Shown: positions 1 to 8,290 of the stretch, one piece after another
Position numbering within the stretch: position 1 is the first letter of the stretch
How the letters are laid out: the number at the start of each line of letters is the position of its first letter
DNA from: Sporosarcina luteola
GTDB taxonomy: Bacteria > Bacillota > Bacilli > Bacillales_A > Planococcaceae
DNA: 64,000 nt
Reading direction: 5' to 3'
Assembly: GCF_023715585.1 (NCBI RefSeq)
Contig: NZ_JAMBOK010000005.1
Coordinates: 85,269 to 149,268, forward strand
The notes under the pieces: model-generated
What the model saw: only the letters and a program-made list of their open reading frames with translations
The model's database searches: none
Told to the model about the DNA's origin: nothing
Program-made: the position numbers and the translations under genes

Positions 1-1
1 A

Positions 2-1360
2 TTAGTTAGTAGCAGCAATCAACTTGCCGACAGGTTCTCCGACAATGCCTTCTTCCAGGTCGAATACGACATGTCCGCGGACGATTGTTTTTGTCACGCG
101 GCAATCGATTTTTCTGCCTTCGTATGCACTATGTTTGTTTTTGTAGTAAAGGTCTTCCCTTTTCACTGTGTACGATTGGTTCGGGTCGACTAAAATGATG
201 TCTGCGTCTTTGGAAACTGCAATTTCACCTTTGTGCGTAATGTTGAAACGCTCAGACGGGTTTGTTGAAATCAATTTAACGAATTCATGAACTGGAAGTC
301 CGCGCTGTTTCACAGCTAAGTCAAACATAAGGTCGACGTTGTTTTGCGCGCCGCTAATTCCGCCCCATGCTTCCCAAATCGTTCCTTGCTTCAAGTCCTC
401 CGTACAAGGCGAGTGGTCGGACGTCAGCCAGTCGATATTGCCAGCTAGAAGCTCGTCCCATAGTCTTGCTTGGTCTTCGGCTTTTCTGATTGGTGGCTGA
501 CATTTTGCTTTCGGACCGACTTCATCGACTTGGTCCGCAGTGAATGCGAAATAGTGAGGGCAAGATTCAACCGTAACATCGACGCCTTCTTGTTTCGCTT
601 TTAGGATTACCTGAATTGCCTCTGATGTACTAATATGAACAAGGTGCAATTTACAGCCAGTTTCTTTAGCGAAAAGAATCGCACGCTGAACTGCTTCCAC
701 TTCTGTGAAGATCGGACGGGACTCCGCATATTCAACTCCGGAGTTTTTGCCTTCCCTTTCAAATTCCTTAGCAAGGCCCGATGGTACAGACGCGTTTTCT
801 GCGTGGATGCATAGGATCTGATCCAATTCAGCCAGTTTTTGCATGCCTTTATACAAAGTGAAGTCATCCACGTTTACGAAATCATCCGGAATGTCACTTG
901 TAATATCGGATAGGAAGCATTTAAACGCTAGTACGCCAGCGTCCGACATTTCCTTCAGCTTATCGACGTTGCCAGGGACGAGTCCGCCGTAAAACGCGTA
1001 GTCAACATAGTTCTGGTCAACAGCCGCCTCCAATTTAAGATCCAACGCTGGTTTGTTTGTTGTTGCCGGCAGGGCATTCAGCGGCATTTCCACGTAGCTT
1101 GTTGTACCTCCTGCAGCCAGTGATTTCGATCCTGTTTCGAATCCTTCCCACTCCGCACGGCCAGGTTCACTGATGTGTACATGCGTGTCAATCATTCCAG
1201 GCATGACATATTGGCCAGATGCATCAATAACTTCCTTTGCATCTTCCGTAATATTCTCTGCGATGCATGAAATCTTCTCATCTTTGATACCTAAGTCAAC
1301 GTTATAAACACCATCACGTAAAACTACTTTTCCGCCTTTAATAACTAAATCGAAAGCCAT
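2..1360 (-). CDS. allB: Allantoinase
   Basis: The 452-residue protein hydrolyses allantoin to allantoate in cytosolic purine degradation. It has the cyclic amidohydrolase pattern: a metal-binding DTHVH near residue 60, AFKCFLSD supplying the lysine that is normally carboxylated (about residue 146), IHAEN, HLVHIS, CPHYF and the late SDHSPC. The length is normal for AllB/PucH. The ATG is preceded by GAGGGG. The stop codon lies at the very edge of the window, so anything further downstream is unseen. The allantoin permease gene is directly upstream on the same strand with a 79-bp gap, so the two probably share a transcript. A dihydropyrimidinase or hydantoinase is the main alternative, but the neighbour favours allantoinase. 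Confidence 0.93.
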   Translation of the reverse strand: MAFDLVIKGGKVVLRDGVYNVDLGIKDEKISCIAENITEDAKEVIDASGQYVMPGMIDTHVHISEPGRAEWEGFETGSKSLAAGGTTSYVEMPLNALPATTNKPALDLKLEAAVDQNYVDYAFYGGLVPGNVDKLKEMSDAGVLAFKCFLSDITSDIPDDFVNVDDFTLYKGMQKLAELDQILCIHAENASVPSGLAKEFEREGKNSGVEYAESRPIFTEVEAVQRAILFAKETGCKLHLVHISTSEAIQVILKAKQEGVDVTVESCPHYFAFTADQVDEVGPKAKCQPPIRKAEDQARLWDELLAGNIDWLTSDHSPCTEDLKQGTIWEAWGGISGAQNNVDLMFDLAVKQRGLPVHEFVKLISTNPSERFNITHKGEIAVSKDADIILVDPNQSYTVKREDLYYKNKHSAYEGRKIDCRVTKTIVRGHVVFDLEEGIVGEPVGKLIAATN

Positions 1361-1439
1361 TTGAATTTCCCCTCTCAGTTATCAATGATTTTTTTGCCCA
1401 ACAAATTTACACCAAACATCAGTTTCACCATTTCTCGAA

Positions 1440-2909
1440 TTACCTATTCTCCTTCGATAGCTCTGGAGCTTTTCGCAGCATAGCACCTTTTGAATAGGTC
1501 GATTCAAGCGCCGTATAAAGAATGAAGGCTGTAATGATTCCTACAAACCAAGACATATCATAAAGCGGCTTTAGGACAGGTACTACGTTTCCAATCAGAC
1601 AAATGACTCCCGCAATTATAGTTGTAATAATCGCATTCACATTGAAGCCTTTTGTATAATGGTATTTTCCCTTTTCCGCATCATATAAAGCATTCAAGTC
1701 AATTTTAGTTTTTGAAATGAGGAAGTACTGGGCTAGCATGATACCAGTCACCGGAGCCAGGATTCCCCCAATAATATTGAGGAAAGTGAAAATGCTTGTT
1801 GCATTTTCCATCAGTTTCCATGGCATGACGAGAATACCAGTAATTGCTGCAATTATGGCACCCGATTTGAATGTGAGTGTCTTCGGGAATAGGGATGCTA
1901 ATTGGTAACCTGCCGGTACAATATTTCCCGTTACGTTTACAGATAATGTTGTTAAGCAAAGTGTAAGTACGGAAATAGCGATTGCAAATGTCCCGTCAAA
2001 ACGTGCTACAACATCGAGTACGTTCCAAATTGGTGTTCCAAAGGCGATTTCCGATCCGACAATGATGGCGATACTTGCAACCGCGAAAAGCAAATAAGTC
2101 ACAACAAGGCCGACAGTTTGTCCTATCGCTTGCGTCTTCGTCGATTTTGCAAGCTTCGTGAAATCGGAAGCGTTAACAATCGGTGCTGCCCATGCCGCAA
2201 CGACTGCCGTTACAGCTGCGATGAAAATAACTATTTTATTCCCTGGAACTCCTGTGCCTGTATATGAAAGAATTGGACCGATTCCGCCCGCTAAGTTAAT
2301 GGCCCAAATTGCCATTCCTCCAAAAACAATATACACAAGCGGCGAGAGGATATTTGTAAACTTCCCTAGGAAAGCCATACCTCCGTAAATTAACGCAATG
2401 TTCAACAACCAGAACAGTAAAAATGAAATTAACGCCGGCAAAGATAACCCTAGAAAGTTCCAATCTCCGCCTAATGTCAAATATGTCGGCCAAAGCTTAC
2501 CGATTAGAATTGATAAAGCCTGGCTACCTGCGTACGTTTGAAATCCGAACCACATAATTGCTGAAATGACTCCCCTTAACACACCCGGAATCATTGCACC
2601 TTTCGGACCGTAAGATAAACGCAGCAGCATCGCAAACGGCAATCCATATTTCGATCCTGCATGACCATTTAGAACAAGCATTGCTGATATGACAATGGAA
2701 GCAGCCATGATTGCAGCAAACACTTGGCCGACCGACAATCCCAAAGCAAATAGAGCACCGATGGCAATATAGTTTGGAATGTTATGAACAGAACCCATCC
2801 AGACCGTCAGGAAATTGCTAATCCCCCATTTCCGATCTTCTACTTTTGTGGGCAGAACATCTTCACTATATCCTGCACTCTTCATTTTTTCTCTATCAAA
2901 AAGAGTCAA
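1440..2909 (-). CDS. pucI: NCS1 family allantoin permease
   Basis: This is a 489-residue integral membrane transporter of the nucleobase:cation symporter-1 family with about twelve hydrophobic segments. The WMGSVHNIPNYIAIGAL region at the first helix and the GLPFAMLLRLSYGPKGA loop are characteristic of NCS1 proteins, and the sequence resembles Bacillus PucI, which imports allantoin. The start is TTG at 2909, placed there because a strong AAGGAGGGG lies at 2916-2924; an in-frame ATG nine codons in has no comparable site. allB follows, so import and first hydrolysis are coupled. The upstream 130 bases fold into a candidate regulatory RNA (2954-3043). Confidence 0.88.
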   Translation of the reverse strand: MTLFDREKMKSAGYSEDVLPTKVEDRKWGISNFLTVWMGSVHNIPNYIAIGALFALGLSVGQVFAAIMAASIVISAMLVLNGHAGSKYGLPFAMLLRLSYGPKGAMIPGVLRGVISAIMWFGFQTYAGSQALSILIGKLWPTYLTLGGDWNFLGLSLPALISFLLFWLLNIALIYGGMAFLGKFTNILSPLVYIVFGGMAIWAINLAGGIGPILSYTGTGVPGNKIVIFIAAVTAVVAAWAAPIVNASDFTKLAKSTKTQAIGQTVGLVVTYLLFAVASIAIIVGSEIAFGTPIWNVLDVVARFDGTFAIAISVLTLCLTTLSVNVTGNIVPAGYQLASLFPKTLTFKSGAIIAAITGILVMPWKLMENATSIFTFLNIIGGILAPVTGIMLAQYFLISKTKIDLNALYDAEKGKYHYTKGFNVNAIITTIIAGVICLIGNVVPVLKPLYDMSWFVGIITAFILYTALESTYSKGAMLRKAPELSKENR

Positions 2910-2953
2910 AAAAACCCCTCCTTAAAATTTACCACTAGTATTCGAAACCTACC

Positions 2954-3043
2954 TATATTGAGGTTCATCGGCAAGGGTTTCGTACCGTTGTCTTCGCCCC
3001 AACGAGCTTCACATCTACCGTAGTAGTGGACGTCCTCATTATA
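2954..3043 (-). promoter_or_regulatory. Candidate structured leader RNA (unassigned riboswitch-like element)
   Basis: On the minus-strand RNA a closing stem is formed by UAUAAUGAGG and CCUCAAUAUA (3034-3043 with 2954-2963; nine pairs, one U-U mismatch). It encloses about 70 nt with a CUAC-UACG-GUAG hairpin (a UNCG-type tetraloop), a second hairpin CGUUG/CAACG with a nine-nt G-rich loop, and a CCC further on that could pair with that loop. The element ends about 30 nt before the pucI ribosome site. I compared it from memory with purine, guanidine, PRPP, TPP, THF, glycine and other classes and it matched none. The stems are seen in the sequence; regulatory function is inference. Confidence 0.45.
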
Positions 3044-3170
3044 CAACCTATATTGATATACTTCTTTAGGTCACTTAAACAAAAGAACGATGTTTTATTA
3101 GATACAGTGGATAAGGAAGGGTTTAATAATAGACACTTTAAATAAACGCTTGTGCAGTTTGAACAAAACA

Positions 3171-3205
3171 ATTGCCTCTTGAAGAGTGATTCTTCAAGAG
3201 GCAAT
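3171..3205 (-). terminator. Rho-independent terminator of the NCS1 gene
   Basis: A perfect 15-bp inverted repeat (3171-3185 with 3191-3205, five-base loop) lies just after the stop codon. On the minus strand it is followed by a short T-rich run (TGTTTTG). It separates the upstream NCS1 gene from the pucI-allB transcript. Confidence 0.85.
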
Positions 3206-3217
3206 TTATAAGATTCA

Positions 3218-4615
3218 TTATTTCTCGAAAATAGTTCCTTTTTTGAAGCTTGAATTTTTAAACGCGTATTTCGACAGAAGATAGTAAGATGTCCCCGCGA
3301 CGACAAGACCGATGATCCATGCTAGCTCAACCTCGATGAATGCAGCACCTGCACCGATGAACATTGCGATCAATCCTGCTGGATTATATCCGGCGAATGA
3401 TCCCTCGTCATTATACAAGTCCGTCATATCCACTTTCTGTTTTCGTAAGATATAATAATCAACTAGAAGGATGGAGATAACAGGTCCTAAAAATGCTGAA
3501 TAGATGAGGATGAACATATTCAACCCTGTAGCTGACGATTCCTGGATAAGCAACCAAGGAAACGCACCTAAAGCTAGCAATCCTGTAATCGTTACAGAAG
3601 CTTTGTATTTCAATTTTGTCAGCAATGTAATGACATAGGCCGGCGGAATGATATTCGCCACCATATTTGTTGCAATAACTGCCACTACGATAAAGGCTGA
3701 CACGAATACGGAAACATAATCATTATTAAGGATGATTGGAAGTGCTTGCGCCGGGTTCGTAACTCCTGTTGCAGCTGCCAACATTGCACCAATGACAATA
3801 ACAAAACCGTATGAAATTGTTATTGGAATAAAGTATAATGCTCCACGCTTCTTATCACTTAAACCAGTTTTCAGCTCGCGGGAATAGTCCGCAGCACTTA
3901 CAAAGATTCCTGCATAGTTCCCCAAGAAGACCATGATGAGTCCGAAGAACGGCAAGCCCCATGAGCCTTTAGCTTGTACCCATGTTTCAGCAATTTGAGT
4001 TGTATGTGAAGTCATAAGGATCCCAAATACATATACGAGCGCTGCCATGAAAACGATCGATGCAACTGTTTCCACCCATTTAATCGCATGGAAACCGAAT
4101 AATGAAAGGACGATCTGGAATAATTGAAGTCCGATGAAGCAGACAACAACATTATTGAATGCTCCGTCCGTAACGATTTTCATTATTTCATTCAACGCAG
4201 TACCGCCAATCCAGCTTTGAATACCGTACCAGACGATGGCAGGTACACCGCGTAATAATGACGAAATGACTTTCCCTTTTATCCCGAAGGACATTCTAAG
4301 TTGTACAACGTATGGAATACCTTCACGATAACCTAGTCGGTCATTCAATGCGAAGATCGTTGAAATGATCCCAATGGAGATCAATGCTGCCAAGATTGTT
4401 TGGAAGATGTTCAATGTTGCCGCTCCTGCGACAATTACACTGGCTCCCAATGTCATATTCCCTAAGTTCACCCCGTCGCCAATCCACATGAAGACATAGT
4501 CTTTTGGCTTGACGGTCCGATCCTGCTCGGCTTTCGGATGCAGTGATTCATCTAACGTCGAGTGTTGGTCGCCTTGAATTGCTTTTGTCTCGATAGCTTC
4601 ATTTATTACTGTCAT
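3218..4615 (-). CDS. NCS1 family nucleobase permease (substrate unknown)
   Basis: This is a 465-residue, roughly twelve-helix transporter of the NCS1 (cytosine/purine/uracil/allantoin/hydantoin) family. Family features are WIGDGVNLGNMTLGASVIVAG near residue 45, GIPYVVQLRMSFGIKG and the C-terminal LLVDYYILRKQKVDM segment. I start it at the ATG at 4615, which has GAAAGGGG seven bases upstream; the longer frame back to 4711 has no ribosome site. It is a paralogue, not a duplicate, of the adjacent pucI. Transport of a purine base, pyrimidine base or hydantoin fits the setting, but the sequence alone does not give the substrate. Its upstream region carries repeated TGTGCAT motifs. Confidence 0.85.
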   Translation of the reverse strand: MTVINEAIETKAIQGDQHSTLDESLHPKAEQDRTVKPKDYVFMWIGDGVNLGNMTLGASVIVAGAATLNIFQTILAALISIGIISTIFALNDRLGYREGIPYVVQLRMSFGIKGKVISSLLRGVPAIVWYGIQSWIGGTALNEIMKIVTDGAFNNVVVCFIGLQLFQIVLSLFGFHAIKWVETVASIVFMAALVYVFGILMTSHTTQIAETWVQAKGSWGLPFFGLIMVFLGNYAGIFVSAADYSRELKTGLSDKKRGALYFIPITISYGFVIVIGAMLAAATGVTNPAQALPIILNNDYVSVFVSAFIVVAVIATNMVANIIPPAYVITLLTKLKYKASVTITGLLALGAFPWLLIQESSATGLNMFILIYSAFLGPVISILLVDYYILRKQKVDMTDLYNDEGSFAGYNPAGLIAMFIGAGAAFIEVELAWIIGLVVAGTSYYLLSKYAFKNSSFKKGTIFEK

Positions 4616-4702
4616 ATCAACTGCCCCTTTCAATGCTGTATTTTCAACTGCATTTAGTTTGTATTTGGCTGATAAAAGTTTTACTTCTAAAACATTTTCA
4701 TC

Positions 4703-4833
4703 GTGCACCACTTATTATACATAGCTTTGTGGTTCCGGTCTTTATGTCTAGTAACCAAAATGCACAACCCCTCGCTATGTACTGTGCATAAGGTTTTTAC
4801 GATAATCGCTAATTCGGCCAAACCTTTGTGCAT
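4703..4833. promoter_or_regulatory. Candidate operator cluster (TGTGCAT repeats and PucR-like box)
   Basis: TGTGCAT or its complement occurs at 4760-4766, 4783-4789 and 4827-4833, and a related GTGCAC at 4703-4708. The first two form an inverted pair with extended arms. The minus strand at 4751-4760 also reads TTTTGGTTAC, close to the TTGGTTA core of the B. subtilis PucR box. The 464-bp gap between the divergent NCS1 and coat genes holds this cluster and the hairpin at 4911-4954; I see no gene in it. Confidence 0.4.
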
Positions 4834-4910
4834 GTTGAACAATGAATTAAGGACGTTTTTGTCTACCTTCTGGAATTCATTGGTATAGGAGCCAAAAGAC
4901 CGAATCAACG

Positions 4911-4954
4911 AAAAGGAAGAACAATCCCGCTATAAGGGGGATGTTCTTCCTTTT
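4911..4954. other. Terminator-like hairpin between divergent genes
   Basis: A 13-bp perfect inverted repeat (4911-4923 with 4942-4954) has an additional GC-rich inner pairing. It looks like a terminator stem, but both flanking genes are transcribed away from it and neither side has a long T tract. It could end an unseen short RNA or be a remnant of a lost gene. Confidence 0.4.
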
Positions 4955-5079
4955 CATTTCATACGTTGCTCTCTACATCATGATTCCCTATGTATTTTTC
5001 CTGTTGTATGTATAGATGCCCGGCTACTAAGGTTTCGCGGGAGTATACATATTTGTAAGTGCAAAAGGAGGTGATTTGA

Positions 5080-5394
5080 GTGGAAGACAAAAATAACCGC
5101 GAACAATTATATGGACTGTCGAGCCAGTTAATGGAACTGTTTGTAGCTGATGTATTCTCCAAACACAAAATCGATATCGATGAAGCTAAACAACGCATGA
5201 CAGTTGAGCAACGTGAAGGATTGAAGCAGACAGTTGAACAGCTAAAAACTCAAGTAGACGACTTTTTGGCATCGAAAGCCGTTCGGAAAGTAACCGATTC
5301 ACAGGAAAAAACAGACGGACAAGCGCCCCATCCGCTACGAGATGCATTCCTACAAAAGAAACAACAGAAGGAAAATAAAAAACAACAAGAATAG
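5080..5394 (+). CDS. CotW-like spore coat protein
   Basis: This is a 104-residue acidic/basic, glutamine- and lysine-rich soluble protein with a predicted helical core (LSSQLMELFVADVF, then EQREGLKQTVEQLKTQV) and a lysine-rich tail. Size, position and composition match CotW, the partner of CotX in the insoluble coat/crust fraction of B. subtilis. It starts at GTG with a near-perfect AAAGGAGGTGATTT. cotX follows 63 bp later on the same strand. The cotW assignment rests on neighbourhood and weak similarity; it could be a generic hypothetical coat-associated protein. Confidence 0.6.
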   Translation: MEDKNNREQLYGLSSQLMELFVADVFSKHKIDIDEAKQRMTVEQREGLKQTVEQLKTQVDDFLASKAVRKVTDSQEKTDGQAPHPLRDAFLQKKQQKENKKQQE

Positions 5395-5457
5395 ATGATT
5401 TGTCCAACTCAAAAACTTTCCTGCACATGTAATAGGAAGAGAGAGGAGGGAAATTTA

Positions 5458-5946
5458 ATGGACTATGACAATGACTATGAATATTATTCACGTGAAGAAG
5501 ACAGATGCCGAGACAGATGGTCTGCATTAGATGATGATGCAACGCACCCGCTCGCTACTCGCAGAAACGAAAGAAGAAATACAGGGGCAGATGCGGAGTT
5601 GGATTCCAATATCGATCAGCTTTCCAACGAACTAATCGTCATCCGTGATTCTGCAAATGTCACAGTCAGCACGACTGACACGCAAGTTGCCGTGTCCTTA
5701 CAAGCTGCACTCCAAGTGGCGATTGCAATCGTCATCAATATCTCGATTGCAGATGCTACAAGAGCGGAACGCGTGACTACAGAACTACTGGAGCGAGCAC
5801 AAATCCGGCAGACGAATCGCCAAAGACTTATCATCGTCAACTCCCGTGATGTCGAGGTGACAACGGTAGATACTGATGTAGCGATTTCCTTGCAGCTGTT
5901 GCTACAAATCCTCTTGGCGCTAATCGTACAACTGGAAATTCTATAA
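5458..5946 (+). CDS. cotX: Spore coat protein of the CotX/CotV family
   Basis: This 162-residue protein has an acidic, tyrosine-rich N-terminus followed by two copies of the CotX/CotV core. The first has VTVSTTDTQVAVSLQAALQVAIAIVI and the second has VEVTTVDTDVAISLQLLLQILLALIV. The WSALDDDATHPL segment before them is also typical of CotX. The product belongs to the outer coat/crust and is made in the mother cell late in sporulation. The ATG at 5458 follows GAGAGGAGGG; an upstream in-frame extension from 5395 is cysteine-containing, lacks a ribosome site and is not used here. A GC-rich terminator follows directly. Confidence 0.88.
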   Translation: MDYDNDYEYYSREEDRCRDRWSALDDDATHPLATRRNERRNTGADAELDSNIDQLSNELIVIRDSANVTVSTTDTQVAVSLQAALQVAIAIVINISIADATRAERVTTELLERAQIRQTNRQRLIIVNSRDVEVTTVDTDVAISLQLLLQILLALIVQLEIL

Positions 5947-5976
5947 TGCCAAGAGAATAAGTAGTTCTCTACACTG

Positions 5977-6015
5977 ACCGCCCCCGCGACTCCCAAGTTG
6001 ACGGGGGCGGTTGTC
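5977..6015 (+). terminator. Terminator after cotX
   Basis: The inverted repeat ACCGCCCCCG / CGGGGGCGGT (5977-5986 with 6002-6011) starts about 30 bp after the cotX stop and is followed by TTGT. The T tract is short, but the stem is very strong. Confidence 0.7.
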
Positions 6016-6149
6016 TGCAAGGAAACCCCTTTAGCCTAAAATATGCAGTGACCTGTATGTTTGTTACGAATCCGTCACGCATCTTTTAAAAAGAGGTATT
6101 TCTGTACATTGTCGCGAAACTACTAGTTATAAGGAGAGGAGGAACTAGA

Positions 6150-8222
6150 ATGAAACCACCTATAGCAAAGCGGATTCCCCATCCCCATGAATTGCATGGC
6201 GATGTACGCGAAGACGACTATTATTGGCTGAAGGATCGTACTAACCCGGAGGTCATTAATTATCTTGAAGAAGAAAATCGGTATTATGACGACATCATGC
6301 GCCCCATGGAGGAACTAACGGACCTAATTTATCAAAGCATGGTTGACCGTGTTCCCGATTCGGAAGTGAAAGTTCCTGTACAGCATGGACAATACTACTA
6401 CTATTCACGTTTGGAAAAGGACAAGCAATACCCGATCTATGCACGCAAACGGGCGGCAAGCCGCGAACTTTTAAACGATGCATCGGAGGAAGTGGTGCTC
6501 GATCTGAATGTATTGGCCGAGGGCAGTGACTATTTAAGCGTGACGGTGCAGCGTATGAGTACCGATCACAACCGCCTGGCCTATTTGGAGAACCGTGATG
6601 GAACCGACCGTTATACTATCTATATAAAGGACATGGAAACGGGCGAGCTTCTGTCCGACCGGATTCCTGATGTGTTTTTATACGGAAGCATGGAATGGAG
6701 CCGCTCTGGCGACTATATTTTCTACATTACTGTTGATGACAATCAACGCCCTTGTAAATTATGGAGGCATCGAGTAGGCAGTGACGTGGGGAACGATGAG
6801 CTTGTCTATGAAGAAAAAGACGAGACATTTACACTTTACGTGTCTAAATCGCAAAGCGGGAAGTTTATTTTTGTTTATTCACATTCGAAAACGTCAAGTG
6901 AAATCCGCATGGTGGATGCAGATGCCCCTTCCTCCCCTCTGCAACTACTGGATGCGCGGCGAGACGGGATTCTCTATGATGTCGAGCATTGGGGGGAGGA
7001 TCTGCTCATACTGACAAACGAAAATGCGCTGAACTTCCAACTGCTCCGTTGTCCACTTGACGACATCAGTTCACGGGTGAATGTCGTTGCGTATAACGAT
7101 CAGCGGTATCTTCAAGGGATGTATCCGTTTCGCGATAAGCTGCTTGTCGCAGGCCGGGAGAACGGGTTGACGCAGATTTGGATAGTGCAGGACGGTGAGA
7201 TGAGTCCGCTTGTATGGGATGAGCCCCTTTATACAGTATCGGTTTTATCCGACCAAGGCTACGAGACAGAGGAAGTGCTGCTTCAATACGAGTCGCTGCT
7301 TACGCCAAAAACGACGTACGGGCTGAACTTGTCTACTGGAGAGAAGCGTCAATTGCAAGTGGCACCCGTCAGTGGAGAATTTGACCGTTCAAGCTATCGC
7401 CAAAAGCAATTATGGGCAGTTGCCGAGGATGGCGTCAATGTTCCGATGACCGTTGTCTATCAGGAAGGTGCGCTCGATGAAGGGCCAGCGCCATTGATTC
7501 TATCTGGATATGGCTCCTATGGTGCAAACAGCGATCCGCATTTCGATCCGTATCGTCTCCCGCTCTTGGACAAGGGTGTCGTATTTGTCACAGCGCAAGT
7601 GCGCGGCGGTTCCGAAATGGGACGAAGTTGGTATGAAGATGGGAAGATGGAACATAAACGAAATACATTTACGGATTTTATTGCCGCAGCGAAGCATCTT
7701 ATTGAGCAAGGATATACAACACCGAATCGAATGGCGGCTCGCGGAGGCAGTGCGGGAGGCTTGCTCGTTGGAGCAGTGGCAAATCTGGCCGGCAATTTAT
7801 TCAAGGTTGTCGTTCCTGCCGTGCCGTTCGTTGACGTCGTTACGACGATGCTCGACACGACCATTCCCCTAACTACATTGGAATGGGATGAATGGGGCAA
7901 TCCTCAAAATCACGAGGATTATTTCTATATGAAGTCCTATAGCCCCTATGACAATGTGGAAGCGAAAGACTATCCGCATATGTATATTACAACCGGCTTG
8001 AATGATCCGCGTGTCGGATACTGGGAACCGGCGAAGTGGGTTGCACGCCTGAGAGCATTGAAAACCGATGACAATGTCATTGTGTTTAAAACGAATATGG
8101 GTGCAGGACATTTCGGCAAGTCAGGCCGCTTCAACCACTTGAAGGAAGCCGCGGAATGCTATGCATTTGTACTTGAGAAGCTTGGTGTTGGTGCTGAACT
8201 AACACTTCCAACCTCCCGATAA
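6150..8222 (+). CDS. ptrB: Oligopeptidase B (prolyl oligopeptidase family S9A)
   Basis: This 690-residue cytosolic serine peptidase normally cleaves short peptides after Arg/Lys. The N-terminal part (to about residue 400) is the beta-propeller that restricts substrate size, beginning with the family's PHPHELHGDVREDDYYWLKDR. The C-terminal alpha/beta hydrolase domain carries ARGGSAGG with nucleophile Ser534, Asp619 in NDPRVGYWEP and His654 in GAGHFGKSGR. Length matches PtrB. The ATG has AAGGAGAGGAGG upstream. It is a single-gene transcript, and the stop codon lies inside the loop of its own terminator hairpin. No signal peptide is visible. Confidence 0.92.
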   Translation: MKPPIAKRIPHPHELHGDVREDDYYWLKDRTNPEVINYLEEENRYYDDIMRPMEELTDLIYQSMVDRVPDSEVKVPVQHGQYYYYSRLEKDKQYPIYARKRAASRELLNDASEEVVLDLNVLAEGSDYLSVTVQRMSTDHNRLAYLENRDGTDRYTIYIKDMETGELLSDRIPDVFLYGSMEWSRSGDYIFYITVDDNQRPCKLWRHRVGSDVGNDELVYEEKDETFTLYVSKSQSGKFIFVYSHSKTSSEIRMVDADAPSSPLQLLDARRDGILYDVEHWGEDLLILTNENALNFQLLRCPLDDISSRVNVVAYNDQRYLQGMYPFRDKLLVAGRENGLTQIWIVQDGEMSPLVWDEPLYTVSVLSDQGYETEEVLLQYESLLTPKTTYGLNLSTGEKRQLQVAPVSGEFDRSSYRQKQLWAVAEDGVNVPMTVVYQEGALDEGPAPLILSGYGSYGANSDPHFDPYRLPLLDKGVVFVTAQVRGGSEMGRSWYEDGKMEHKRNTFTDFIAAAKHLIEQGYTTPNRMAARGGSAGGLLVGAVANLAGNLFKVVVPAVPFVDVVTTMLDTTIPLTTLEWDEWGNPQNHEDYFYMKSYSPYDNVEAKDYPHMYITTGLNDPRVGYWEPAKWVARLRALKTDDNVIVFKTNMGAGHFGKSGRFNHLKEAAECYAFVLEKLGVGAELTLPTSR

Positions 8223-8236
8223 TTCGGGAGGTTTTT
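8211..8236 (+). terminator. Terminator overlapping the ptrB stop codon
   Basis: ACCTCCCGA (8211-8219) pairs with TCGGGAGGT (8224-8232), followed by a run of Ts to 8236. The ptrB TAA is in the loop, so translation should reach the terminator stem. Confidence 0.92.
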
Positions 8237-8290
8237 TGATGTCTGTCACTCCTGCATTTTGACTATACTGTCGTTCGAGGAGTGATGGAT

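Noticed and set aside
2954..3043. Purine or guanidine riboswitch
   Set aside because: The conserved cores (GUUUCUACC of purine; ACUGGUCCGAGAG of guanidine-I) are absent, unlike at 61978 where the purine core is clear.
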